A model generated the notes under the pieces. It saw only the letters and a list, made by a program, of their open reading frames with translations, made no database searches and was not told the origin of the DNA. A DNA stretch of 64,000 bases from Hansschlegelia beijingensis. Its GTDB lineage: Bacteria; Pseudomonadota; Alphaproteobacteria; Rhizobiales; Methylopilaceae. A program made the translations under genes and the position numbers. The stretch lies in contig NZ_JACIDR010000002.1 in assembly GCF_014196425.1 (NCBI RefSeq), positions 310,001 through 374,000 on the forward strand, given 5' to 3'. Positions 26,807 through 37,622 of this stretch are shown here, in pieces (within the stretch, counting starts at the first letter, position 1; every line of letters starts with the position of its first letter).

Positions 26807-27423
26807 CGCGGGCCGGACCGCGCGGCGCTCGCCCCGAGGTCGAGCGTCGCGCCGCCCTCGAAGCCGAGCTCCGCGTGCGTCGCGGCCACCACCATGCCGC
26901 CGCGCGCGCGGTGCTCCCCCACCAGGCGGCCGAGCAGCGCCTGTCCGCCCGCGTCGAGCGCGGCCGTCGGCTCGTCCAGCAGCCACACCGGCCGCGGGGC
27001 AGCGATCAGCCGCGCCAGCGCGAGCCTGCGTCGCTGGCCCGCCGACAGCGCCGCGCCCGGAAGATCGGCGATCCGCCCGAGCCCGACGCGCTCCAGCGCC
27101 TCCGACAGATCCCCCTCGCCGCCCAGCACGTCCCGGGCGAAGGCGAGGTTGCGCTCCACGCTGAGCGCGGACTTCACGGCGTCCAGATGGCCGAGCAGGT
27201 GCATGCGCTCGCGAGGCGGAATTTCAGGATCGTCGCCCTCGATCCTGATCGCGCCCGAAAGCGGCCTGATCAGGCCCGCGAGCGTCCGCAGCAGCGTGGA
27301 CTTGCCGGCGCCGTTCGGACCGACGACCGCGAGCGCGCCGCCCGCCGGGACCGCGAGGCTCACCCCTTCCAGGATCGGACGGCCGCCGCGCGCGACCGCC
27401 AGCGCCTCGGCCACCAGCCTCAT
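26749..27423 (-). CDS. ccmA: Haem exporter ATPase CcmA
   Basis: 224 residues of the ABC ATPase family. Walker A is VGPNGAGKSTLL, the signature is LSAGQRRRLALARL, and Walker B is WLLDEPTAALD. It energises CcmB-dependent release of holo-CcmE. The last ~20 residues (ARSGPRQSSTTTLPTASTV and onward) are low-complexity and are encoded antisense to the PepSY gene. A normal CcmA would end near the LDLG segment. It is divergent from acnA. Confidence 0.93.
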   Translation of the reverse strand: MRLVAEALAVARGGRPILEGVSLAVPAGGALAVVGPNGAGKSTLLRTLAGLIRPLSGAIRIEGDDPEIPPRERMHLLGHLDAVKSALSVERNLAFARDVLGGEGDLSEALERVGLGRIADLPGAALSAGQRRRLALARLIAAPRPVWLLDEPTAALDAGGQALLGRLVGEHRARGGMVVAATHAELGFEGGATLDLGASAARSGPRQSSTTTLPTASTVTSLEP

Positions 27424-27610
27424 CGGGCCTCCGGCCGGGATGTTGGAATCCCTCGAAGCCCGGCGGTTTTCGCGAGGCGCGCTCGGGGCTCAAGCGTCTT
27501 CAACCCGGGCAAGACTTCACCTATAAGGACCTCACGTCCATCTTGTGCAGCGCACCCGCGCCGGCTTCGGGCCGGCCGCGCCGCCGCGCATTCCGAGGAG
27601 CGAACCGCCC

Positions 27611-30292
<2,682 letters not shown>

Positions 30293-30390
30293 GCGCTCAT
30301 CACGTCGGCGCGCGTCACCGCCATGTGAGTGGCGAGCCGCGACGCCCGTACCCATAACTGCCTCTGGTTCATTCAACCGGCCGGAACCTT

Positions 30391-31179
30391 ATGCGCATCG
30401 CCCTCGCCGCTCTCCTCGCTGGATGCCTGACATGGGCGGGCGGCGCGACGGCCGGCGACCAGGCGCCCCGGGGCGTCGTCGAGCTCTTCACCAGCCAGGG
30501 GTGCTCCTCCTGTCCGCCGGCCGACCGGCTGGCGGGCGAGCTCGCGCATGACGGCCGGACCCTCGTGCTGACCCTCCCGGTCGACTACTGGGACTATCTC
30601 GGCTGGAAGGACACGCTCGCGAGCCCGGCCAACACGGCGAGGCAGCGCGCCTATGCGCTCGCCCGCGGCGACCGCAAGGTCTACACGCCGCAGATCGTCG
30701 TGAACGGCGGCGAGGCGACCGTCGGGGGCGACGGCGCGGCCGTCATGGGGGCGATCTCGCGGGCCGACGCGGCCGGCGGGCTCGCTTTGCCGGTGAGCCT
30801 GAAGGTCCGCGACGGCCGCGTGGAAGTCGCGGTCTCGGCGCCGCGCCAGCCGCTCGCCCATCCGCACGCCGAGGTCTGGGCCTTCTCCTTCGAGCGCGCC
30901 CGCGAGGTCCAGATCGGGCGCGGCGAGAACGCCGGCCGCACCGCCACCTACGTCAATGTGGTGCGGCACATGACGCGGCTCGGCGCCTGGGACGGCGCGG
31001 ACGCCCGGTTCGCGGCGCCGGCCGAAGAGGTCCTGAGCGCAGGCGCCGACGGTCTGGCGGTGCTGGTCCAGTCCGGCACCGGCGGCCAGCCCGGGCCCAT
31101 CCTGGGCGCAGCGGAGACCGAGATCGCGGTGCTGGACGTGACCACGACCGCGGCCCGGCTGGCGCGCGAGCCCTATTGA
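30391..31179 (+). CDS. DUF1223 family secreted thioredoxin-like protein
   Basis: 262 residues. A signal peptide (~1-21) is followed by GVVELFTSQGCSSCPPADRL, the DUF1223 hallmark with a CxxC pair at 38 and 41, then LPVDYWDYLGWKDTLASP and VYTPQIVVNGG. The fold is thioredoxin-like, so a periplasmic redox role is possible, but no substrate is known. Its stop overlaps the TTG start of the next gene (TTGA), indicating translational coupling. Confidence 0.88.
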   Translation: MRIALAALLAGCLTWAGGATAGDQAPRGVVELFTSQGCSSCPPADRLAGELAHDGRTLVLTLPVDYWDYLGWKDTLASPANTARQRAYALARGDRKVYTPQIVVNGGEATVGGDGAAVMGAISRADAAGGLALPVSLKVRDGRVEVAVSAPRQPLAHPHAEVWAFSFERAREVQIGRGENAGRTATYVNVVRHMTRLGAWDGADARFAAPAEEVLSAGADGLAVLVQSGTGGQPGPILGAAETEIAVLDVTTTAARLAREPY

Positions 31180-32180
31180 GGACGCGCCGCCTCATCGCCG
31201 CGCTGCTCGGCGCGATCCTTCTCCCGGCCGCGGCCCTGGCGGCCGACCATCCTTCCTACGGGCCCGAGCTCGAAGGCTTCGACTACCCGCACGAGGTGCG
31301 GCGCTTCGAGCTCGTGTCGCAGGGGCAGCGCCTCGCCATGGCCTATATTGACGTCGCGCCCGCGCGTCCGAACGGCCGGACGGTGGTCCTGCTCCACGGC
31401 AAGAACTTCTGCGCGGCGACCTATGAGGGCGTGATCAGGGCGCTGACCGGGGCGGGCTACCGGACGATCGCGGTCGACCAGATCGGCTTCTGCAAATCCT
31501 CCAAGCCCGAGGGCTACCAGTTCAGCTTCGCGCAGCTCGCGGCGAACACGCATGCGCTGCTCGAAAGCCTCGGCGTCCGGAAGGCCGCGATCCTCGGCCA
31601 TTCGATGGGCGGCATGCTGGCGGCGCGCTACGCGCTGTCCTACCCGGAGGCGACCGAGCGCCTCGTTATGGTCAACCCGCTGGGCCTCGAGGACTGGAAG
31701 GCCGAGGGCGTGCCCTACGCCACGATCGACGCCCTCCACGCGAACGAGCTGAAGACCAGCTTCGACACCGTCAAGGCGTACCAGACCAAGTTCTATTACG
31801 GGGGCGAGTGGAAGCCCGCCTACGACCGCTGGGTCGAGATGAACGCCGGCATGTATGCCGGGCCCGGCCGCGACCGGATCGCCTGGATCGGCGCCCGGAC
31901 CTCCGAGATGATCTATGCCCAGCCCGTGGTCTACGAGTTCCCGCGGATCGCCGTTCCGACCACGCTGATGATCGGCCAGGACGACCGCACCGCGCCCGGC
32001 GCCAACCGTGCGGCGCCCGAGGTCGCGAAGCGCCTCGGCGATTATCCGGCGCTCGGCCGCCGCGCCGCGGCCTCGATCCCGGGCGCGAAGCTCGTGGAGT
32101 TCCCCGGCCTCGGCCACGCGCCGCAGATCGAGGACCCGGAGACCTTCGAGGCGGCGCTCCTCAAGGCGCTCGCGCAGTGA
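31176..32180 (+). CDS. Secreted alpha/beta hydrolase
   Basis: 334 residues. A signal peptide (~1-22, ending ALA-AD) is followed by an alpha/beta hydrolase: oxyanion segment LLHGKNFCAATYE, nucleophile elbow GHSMGGM, acid DRTAPG region and the terminal GHAPQIEDPE histidine. The substrate is unknown. It starts with TTG directly at the stop of the DUF1223 gene, so the two are co-expressed. Confidence 0.87.
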   Translation: MRTRRLIAALLGAILLPAAALAADHPSYGPELEGFDYPHEVRRFELVSQGQRLAMAYIDVAPARPNGRTVVLLHGKNFCAATYEGVIRALTGAGYRTIAVDQIGFCKSSKPEGYQFSFAQLAANTHALLESLGVRKAAILGHSMGGMLAARYALSYPEATERLVMVNPLGLEDWKAEGVPYATIDALHANELKTSFDTVKAYQTKFYYGGEWKPAYDRWVEMNAGMYAGPGRDRIAWIGARTSEMIYAQPVVYEFPRIAVPTTLMIGQDDRTAPGANRAAPEVAKRLGDYPALGRRAAASIPGAKLVEFPGLGHAPQIEDPETFEAALLKALAQ

Positions 32181-32258
32181 CGGCGAGGCGCGGCTTGCGT
32201 CGGTCCGCCGGCTCCGCGATCATGGCATCGTGAGCGGGGCGAGTCCCCGGGAGGCTCA

Positions 32259-32633
32259 ATGATCGATCCGGAGCCTATACGGCTGATCCCGCGTCACGCG
32301 TCTTCGGCGGCGGCACCGGAAGTCTCGTCCAGCCAGGTCACGTTCAACCGGCAGGAACTCAACGAGATTCTCAATCTCTACGGCCGCATGGTCTCGGCCG
32401 GCGAATGGCGCGACTACGCCATCGACTTCCTCAAGGACCGGGCGGTCTTCTCGGTGTTCCGGCGCGCCGGCGAGCTCGCGCTGTACCGGATCGAGAAGAC
32501 GCCGCGGCTCGCGCGCAAGCAGGGCGAGTACGCGGTGGTCGCGACCACCGGGCTGATCCTGAAACGGGGCCCGGAGCTGAAGCGCGTGCTCGCCGCCATC
32601 GACCGCGGGTCGCTGCGGCTCGTCAGCTCCTGA
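32259..32633 (+). CDS. DUF2794 family protein
   Basis: 124 residues. The core VTFNRQELNEILNLYGRMVS, then AGEWRDYAIDFLKDRAVFSV, then LYRIEKTPRLARKQGEY matches DUF2794, a small alphaproteobacterial family of unknown function. The N-terminal ~28 residues are variable. GGGAGG lies upstream of the ATG. Its last 11 bp overlap the end of the convergent RidA-family gene. Confidence 0.88.
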   Translation: MIDPEPIRLIPRHASSAAAPEVSSSQVTFNRQELNEILNLYGRMVSAGEWRDYAIDFLKDRAVFSVFRRAGELALYRIEKTPRLARKQGEYAVVATTGLILKRGPELKRVLAAIDRGSLRLVSS

Positions 32634-33006
32634 GGCGGGCCGTCACCTCGATCTCGATCTTCATCTCGGGCTTCAGCAGGCGGCACACGATCAGCGTGTT
32701 GGCCGGCCGGATCTCTCCGAAGATCTCGCCCGTGACCCGGAACAGCGCCTCGGCGTCCGACGGCTCGACCAGGTAATAGCGCGTCTGCACCACGTCCTCG
32801 AAGGAGGCGCCGGCCTCGGCGAGCGCCTTGGCGATCGTCGCGAAGGCGTTGCGGGCCTGCGCCTCGACGTCCTCCGGCATCGACATGGTGGCGTAGTCAT
32901 AGCCGGTCGTCCCCGAGACGAAGACGAGGTCCCCGTCGACCACGGCGCGGCTGTAGCCGGCCGTCTTCTCGAAAGGCGAACCGGTGGAGATCAGGCGACG
33001 TGTCAT
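32623..33006 (-). CDS. RidA/YjgF family enamine/imine deaminase
   Basis: 127 residues. The pattern GYSRAVVDGDLVFVSGTTGYD, then ARNAFATIAKALAEAGASFED and RPANTLIVCRLLKPEMKIEIE, matches RidA-like trimers. An arginine (R in IRPANT) is placed as in the RidA active site, consistent with hydrolysis of reactive enamines/imines, though this subfamily may differ. The start at 33006 (MTRRLISTGSPFE) is the family-like one. Confidence 0.85.
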   Translation of the reverse strand: MTRRLISTGSPFEKTAGYSRAVVDGDLVFVSGTTGYDYATMSMPEDVEAQARNAFATIAKALAEAGASFEDVVQTRYYLVEPSDAEALFRVTGEIFGEIRPANTLIVCRLLKPEMKIEIEVTARLRS

Positions 33007-33107
33007 GGAGCTGTCTCGGATGGACGCGAAGATGTGGCGTGGCCGCGCCAAGCGAGGCGGCCATGGGCGTCAGGAGTCGGAGGATCGGCCCCGGCGGGCC
33101 GTCCGGG

Positions 33108-33713
33108 TCAGGCCCAGGGCCGCTCGGCGGCCAGCTTGGCCTCGAAGCCGGAGATGCGATCGGCCTTCTGCATGGTCAGGCCGATGTCGTCGAGGCCCTC
33201 GAGGAGGCAGCGCTTGCGGAACGGGTCGATGTCGAACCGGACGACGCCGCCGTCGGGGCCGCGGATCTCCTGCGCCTCGAGGTCGACGGTGAGGCGGGCG
33301 TTCGCGCCACGCTCGGCGTCGTCCATCAGCTTGGCGTGGTCCTCGGGCGAGACCACGATCGGCAGGATGCCGTTCTTGAAGCAGTTGTTGTAGAAAATGT
33401 CCGCGAAGGAGGTCGAGATCACGCAGCGGATGCCCTTGTCGAGCAACGCCCAGGGCGCGTGTTCGCGCGAAGACCCGCAGCCGAAATTGTCCCCGGCGAC
33501 GAGGATCTGGGCGTCCCGGTAGGCGGGCTTGTTCAGGACGAAGTCCGGGTTCTCGCTGCCGTCCGCGTTGTAGCGCAGCTCCGAGAAGAGTCCCTTGCCG
33601 AGGCCGGTCCGCTTGATCGTCTTCAGGTATTGCTTAGGGATGATCATGTCCGTGTCGATGTTGATCATCGGCAGGGGCGCGGCGACGCCGGTCAGGGTAT
33701 CGAACTTCTGCAT
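33108..33713 (-). CDS. leuD: 3-isopropylmalate dehydratase small subunit
   Basis: 201 residues. [40 protein letters not shown] and [17 protein letters not shown] are the diagnostic LeuD blocks. With LeuC (not in this window) it isomerises 2- to 3-isopropylmalate in leucine synthesis. An AGGAG site precedes the ATG at 33713. leuB lies 24 kb away at 57.8 kb. Confidence 0.95.
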   Translation of the reverse strand: MQKFDTLTGVAAPLPMINIDTDMIIPKQYLKTIKRTGLGKGLFSELRYNADGSENPDFVLNKPAYRDAQILVAGDNFGCGSSREHAPWALLDKGIRCVISTSFADIFYNNCFKNGILPIVVSPEDHAKLMDDAERGANARLTVDLEAQEIRGPDGGVVRFDIDPFRKRCLLEGLDDIGLTMQKADRISGFEAKLAAERPWA

Positions 33714-33832
33714 TTCTCTGGCTCCTGAGGCCCGTGTCATGCTCCCGCCCGAAACGGCGGTCAACCCCATCGGCGCCCTCGCATCGCAGGCGCGACAGTC
33801 ACGCAGTTCCCGGTCCGGAGACCTCCCGCCGA

Positions 33833-34561
33833 ATGATTTTCTCGATCCACATCCCGAAAACCGCCGGCACCAGCTTCCGGAACGCGCTCAAGGAACTCTA
33901 CGGCGACCGGCTCGCGCTGTTCTACGGCGCGAACGATCCCGCGACGCATCCGCTGCTGCGCGTGCCGCGCGCGGAGCTCGCCTCCCGCCTGCCGGCGCTC
34001 GCCGACGCCGGCGTCGAGGTTCTGCACGGGCACTACCATCTCAGCCTGGTCGAATCCGCGATCGTCGATCCGCGCCGGCAGCTTTGGACCTGGCTGCGCG
34101 ATCCGGTCGAGCGGGTGATCTCGCACTACTCCTTCATCAAGGAGCGCCCGACCAAGTGGGCCTTCGACAAGGAGATCAAGGCCGGGACTCTGCCGCTGAC
34201 GGGCTTCGCCCGCAAGAACAGGATCCGCAACATCCATTCCACCTTCCTGAGCGGAGTGGAGCTCAAGGACTTCGCCTTCGTCGGCATCACCGAGCGGTTC
34301 GAGCTCGGGCTCGCGCTGCTGTTCGGCGCAGACGCCCCGCAGCTCAACCGCCGCTACAACGCGATCAACGAGCGCGTCGACGTCACGCCGCGCGAGATCG
34401 CCAAGCTGCACGCCCTGAACCGCGAGGACATCAACCTCTACGCCGAAGGGCTTCGCCTGATGATCGACCGCGTGGCGGCCGCGCAGGCGGTGGAGACGCC
34501 GGAGCGCCCGAAGGCCGCCGGCACCGGCATCGTGCGCCGGCTGATCCGCAAGGCGTCCTGA
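33833..34561 (+). CDS. Sulfotransferase-family protein
   Basis: 242 residues. [16 protein letters not shown] at the N-terminus is the 5'-phosphosulfate loop and [15 protein letters not shown] the 3'-phosphate motif of PAPS-dependent sulfotransferases of the Sulfotransfer_2 type. A role in sulfating surface glycans or lipids is plausible, but nothing nearby supports a specific acceptor. The ATG at 33833 is the only start consistent with the loop at residues ~5-14. It is divergent from leuD and ends 4 bp from thpR. Confidence 0.85.
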   Translation: MIFSIHIPKTAGTSFRNALKELYGDRLALFYGANDPATHPLLRVPRAELASRLPALADAGVEVLHGHYHLSLVESAIVDPRRQLWTWLRDPVERVISHYSFIKERPTKWAFDKEIKAGTLPLTGFARKNRIRNIHSTFLSGVELKDFAFVGITERFELGLALLFGADAPQLNRRYNAINERVDVTPREIAKLHALNREDINLYAEGLRLMIDRVAAAQAVETPERPKAAGTGIVRRLIRKAS

Positions 34562-34565
34562 GCGC

Positions 34566-35099
34566 TCACCGCAGCGGGTAGGCGGCCTCGACCACATAGG
34601 GGCCGCCCCCGACCGAGTCGCGCGACGAGTACAGCACGAAGCGCTCGGCCCGGAACGACAGGCCGGGCGGCCCGCCCCTGAGGCCGAGATAGTCCGCGAC
34701 GGCGCGCGAGGAGCTGTCCCGCAGCCGCGCCAGCGTGACGTGCGGCGTGAACTTGCGTCGCTCGGCCGGCAGCCCCGCCCGGCGCATCAGCCGCTCGTGC
34801 TCGGCCTGCAGATCCACGATCGCCGGGGACGGCGCCACCCGGGCGATCAGCGCGCGCGGACGCGAACCGCCGAAGGCGTCGAGGCCCTCGAGCGTGACCG
34901 CGAACGGCGCCCGGCGGACCTGCCCCAGCAGATAGGCGGCCTCCTGCGCCGTGTCCTCATCGACGTCGCCGAGGAAGCGCAGCGTGACGTGGTAGTTCTC
35001 GACGTCGAGCCAGCGCGCGCCCGACAGGCCGCCGCGATAGCTCGACAAGGCCGCGCCGACGTCGTCCGGCACTTCGAGAGCGGTGAACAACCGCGGCAC
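34566..35099 (-). CDS. thpR: RNA 2',3'-cyclic phosphodiesterase
   Basis: 177 residues of the 2H phosphoesterase superfamily. The two catalytic motifs are YHVTLRFLG (H37) and FTPHVTLARL. It opens the 2',3'-cyclic phosphate of RNA ends; older annotations call it 2'-5' RNA ligase. It starts with GTG behind GGGAGG. It ends 4 bp from the sulfotransferase gene. Confidence 0.92.
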   Translation of the reverse strand: MPRLFTALEVPDDVGAALSSYRGGLSGARWLDVENYHVTLRFLGDVDEDTAQEAAYLLGQVRRAPFAVTLEGLDAFGGSRPRALIARVAPSPAIVDLQAEHERLMRRAGLPAERRKFTPHVTLARLRDSSSRAVADYLGLRGGPPGLSFRAERFVLYSSRDSVGGGPYVVEAAYPLR

Positions 35100-35138
35100 G
35101 CTGGCCTCCCTGCCGCCCTCCCCCGGCGGCGGCGCCGC

Positions 35139-36191
35139 TCAGGGGCAGGGATTGGTCCGCAGCAGATGGATCGCGTCCACCCGCTCCTCAGTCTCCGTGC
35201 TCCACGGCGCGTCGAAGGCCGCGAGGTCGTGCTCGAGCTGCTCGAGGTTCGTCGCCCCGATGATCACAGACGTCACGAAAGGACGGGTGGCGGCGAACTT
35301 CAAGGCGAGATGGGCGGGCGAAAGCCCGATCTCCCCAGCTAGATCGACATAGGCCGAGATCGCGGCCTCCGCGCCGGGCGTCTCGTAGCGCTGCAGCCGG
35401 TTGAACAGCGTCTTGCGGGCGCCGGCCGGCCGCGCGCCGTCGCGGTACTTTCCGGTCAGATAGCCCTGCGCCAGCGGCGAATAGGCGAGCAGGCCGACAT
35501 CCTCCCGCAGAGCGATCTCGGCGAGGCCGCACTCGAAGGTGCGGTTGAGCAGGTTGTAGGCGTTCTGGATGGAGGCGACGCGCGGCAGATCCCAGGCCTG
35601 GGACTCGGCGAGGAAGCGCATCACCCCCCAGGCGCTTTCGTTCGAGAGCCCGACATGGCGGATCTTGCCCTCCCGCTGCAGTTCGCACAGCGCCTCGAGG
35701 GTCTCGCGGATCGAATGCTCCAGCGCCGGCTCGGGCCGCCGGTAGATCGTCGGATTGGCGCCGAACTGGCTGATCGGCCGGTCGGGCCAGTGCAGCTGAT
35801 AGAGGTCGATATAGTCGGTCTGCAGCCGCCGGAGGCTGCCCTCCACCGCCTCGCGGAGCTGCGCGCGCGAGAGCTCCGCCGGACCGGGCGGATCGCGCAG
35901 CCACTCCATCGCGGTGGTGCGCCCTGCGGCCTTGGTGGCCACGATCGTCTCCGCGCGGCCGCCGCGGGACTTCAGCCACGTGCCGATGATCTCCTCCGTG
36001 CGGCCCTGCGTCTCGGGCTTCGGCGGGATCGGGTAGAGCTCGGCGGCGTCGAGGAAGTTGACGCCGGCGGCGCGCGCGCGATCGAGCTGCGCGTGGCCCT
36101 CGGCCTCGGTGTTCTGTTCGCCGAAGGTCATGGTTCCGAGGCAGCAGAGGCTGACCTCGAGCCCGGTGCGGCCGAGCCGGCGTCGTTCCAT
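35139..36191 (-). CDS. Aldo/keto reductase, Tas-like
   Basis: 350 residues. The AKR tetrad residues fall in FLDAAELYPIPP (Asp, Tyr), IVATKAAG (Lys) and DLYQLHWPD (His). The long insertion and the opening LGRTGLEVSLCCLGTMTFGEQNTEAEGHAQ are typical of Tas/MocA-like NADP(H) reductases; the substrate is unknown. GAGGATCCC precedes the ATG. It lies directly downstream of tesA on the same strand. Confidence 0.9.
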   Translation of the reverse strand: MERRRLGRTGLEVSLCCLGTMTFGEQNTEAEGHAQLDRARAAGVNFLDAAELYPIPPKPETQGRTEEIIGTWLKSRGGRAETIVATKAAGRTTAMEWLRDPPGPAELSRAQLREAVEGSLRRLQTDYIDLYQLHWPDRPISQFGANPTIYRRPEPALEHSIRETLEALCELQREGKIRHVGLSNESAWGVMRFLAESQAWDLPRVASIQNAYNLLNRTFECGLAEIALREDVGLLAYSPLAQGYLTGKYRDGARPAGARKTLFNRLQRYETPGAEAAISAYVDLAGEIGLSPAHLALKFAATRPFVTSVIIGATNLEQLEHDLAAFDAPWSTETEERVDAIHLLRTNPCP

Positions 36192-36200
36192 GCGGGATCC

Positions 36201-36929
36201 TCAGGCGCGGTTGGCGGAAATCTGGTCGAGGAAGCGTTCGACGGCCGGCGTGATGGCGCGCACCATGGCGGCCACGCCCTTGGCGTTGGGATGCACGCCG
36301 TCGCCCTGATTGAGACTGCGGTCCCCCGCGACCCCTTCAAGGAAGAACGGATAGAAGATCAGGCCGCGCTCGCGGGCGAGATCGGCGTAGACCGCCTCGA
36401 ACCGCCTGGCGTAGTCCTCGCCCAGATTGGGAAGCGCGCGCATGCCGACCAGCATCGCCGGGATGCGGCGCTGCGCCAGCCGGTCGAGGATGCGGGCGAG
36501 CGCGGCGCGCGTGACCTTCGGATCGACCCCGCGCAGCATGTCGTTCGCCCCGAGTTCGACGATCACGCCGTCGGTCCCGTCGGGCACCGACCAGTCGACG
36601 CGCTCGGCGCCGCCGGTCGCGGTGTCGCCCGACACGCCGGCGTTGGTGATCGTGACCGACCGCCCCGCCGCCCTGAGCGCCGCCTGCAGCCGGGGCACGA
36701 AACCGTCCTGCGGGGGCAGCCCGAAGCCCGCCGTGAGGCTGTCGCCGAGCGCCACGATCTTCAGCGGCGGGGCCGCGCGGGCCCAGCGCGGCGTCATCAC
36801 TGTTGCGAGAGACGCCAGGGCTCCGGCGATTACGACGCGGCGCGACGGGTGGCGCTCGGCCGCGCGATCAATATATGCGGGGTCCGGCCGAGCTTCCGGC
36901 CCGCTCCCCTCAGAGACGAAGAGCTTCAT
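36201..36929 (-). CDS. tesA: Arylesterase/lysophospholipase, TesA-like GDSL hydrolase
   Basis: About 242 residues if the ATG at 36929 is used. Block I is IVALGDSLTAGFGL, block III VELGANDMLRG and block V GDGVHPNAKGVAAM: a complete SGNH set. The signal-like segment RRVVIAGALASLATVM, then TPRWARA, follows a 29-residue hydrophilic leader, which is unusual. A shorter start at 36797 would remove the signal. The 36929 start codon overlaps the ATG of the divergent ABC gene. The tesA | ybbA-ybbP arrangement is also found in enteric bacteria. Confidence 0.88.
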   Translation of the reverse strand: MKLFVSEGSGPEARPDPAYIDRAAERHPSRRVVIAGALASLATVMTPRWARAAPPLKIVALGDSLTAGFGLPPQDGFVPRLQAALRAAGRSVTITNAGVSGDTATGGAERVDWSVPDGTDGVIVELGANDMLRGVDPKVTRAALARILDRLAQRRIPAMLVGMRALPNLGEDYARRFEAVYADLARERGLIFYPFFLEGVAGDRSLNQGDGVHPNAKGVAAMVRAITPAVERFLDQISANRA

Positions 36930-37608
36930 GGCGGCGATCGATCTCCAAGGCGTCAATCTGGCGCTCGGCCAAGGCGCTGCGCGCGTGCACATCCTGAAAG
37001 ACGTAAGTCTCACGGTCGCCGCCGGCGAGACCGTAGGGCTGGTCGGCCCCTCGGGCTCCGGCAAATCGACGCTGCTGATGACGCTGGCGGGGCTCGAGCG
37101 GCCCGATTCCGGCGTGGTGCGGGTTCTGGATCAGGATCTGTCGCGGCTGGACGAGGACGGGCTGGCGCAATTCCGAGGCCGGAACATAGGAGTCGTGTTC
37201 CAGTCCTTCCACCTCATCCCGACCATGACGGCGCTCGAGAACGTCGCGACGCCGCTGGAGCTCGCCGGCGTGGGCGACGCGTTCGAGCGGGCGCGCGCCG
37301 AGCTCGCCTCGGTGGGCCTCGCGGAGCGGCTCCAGCATCGTCCGGCCGAGCTGTCCGGCGGCGAGCAGCAACGCGTGGCGCTCGCCCGGGCGCTCGCGCC
37401 GAAGCCCGCGATCGTGGTCGCCGACGAGCCGACCGGAAATCTCGACGAGGCGACCGGCCGCCAGGTGGCGGAGCTGCTGTTCGCCAAGACCGCCGAACGC
37501 GGCGCGACCCTCGTGGTCGTGACCCATGACCCGAACCTCGCAAGCCGCTGCGGCCGGATGGTCCGGCTCCGGTCGGGCCGGATCGAGCCTGAAGCGCAGG
37601 CGGCCTGA
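36928..37608 (+). CDS. ybbA: ABC transporter ATPase, YbbA/LolD-like
   Basis: 226 residues. Walker A is GLVGPSGSGKSTL (~residues 38-49), the signature is LSGGEQQRVALARAL and Walker B is IVVADEPTGNLD, the usual LolD/MacB-type sequence. It pairs with the permease that starts 14 bp downstream. GAAGAG lies upstream of the ATG. The partner and neighbouring tesA point to the YbbA-YbbP complex rather than LolCDE. Confidence 0.92.
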   Translation: MAAIDLQGVNLALGQGAARVHILKDVSLTVAAGETVGLVGPSGSGKSTLLMTLAGLERPDSGVVRVLDQDLSRLDEDGLAQFRGRNIGVVFQSFHLIPTMTALENVATPLELAGVGDAFERARAELASVGLAERLQHRPAELSGGEQQRVALARALAPKPAIVVADEPTGNLDEATGRQVAELLFAKTAERGATLVVVTHDPNLASRCGRMVRLRSGRIEPEAQAA

Positions 37609-37622
37609 GGAGCGTTCCGGTC

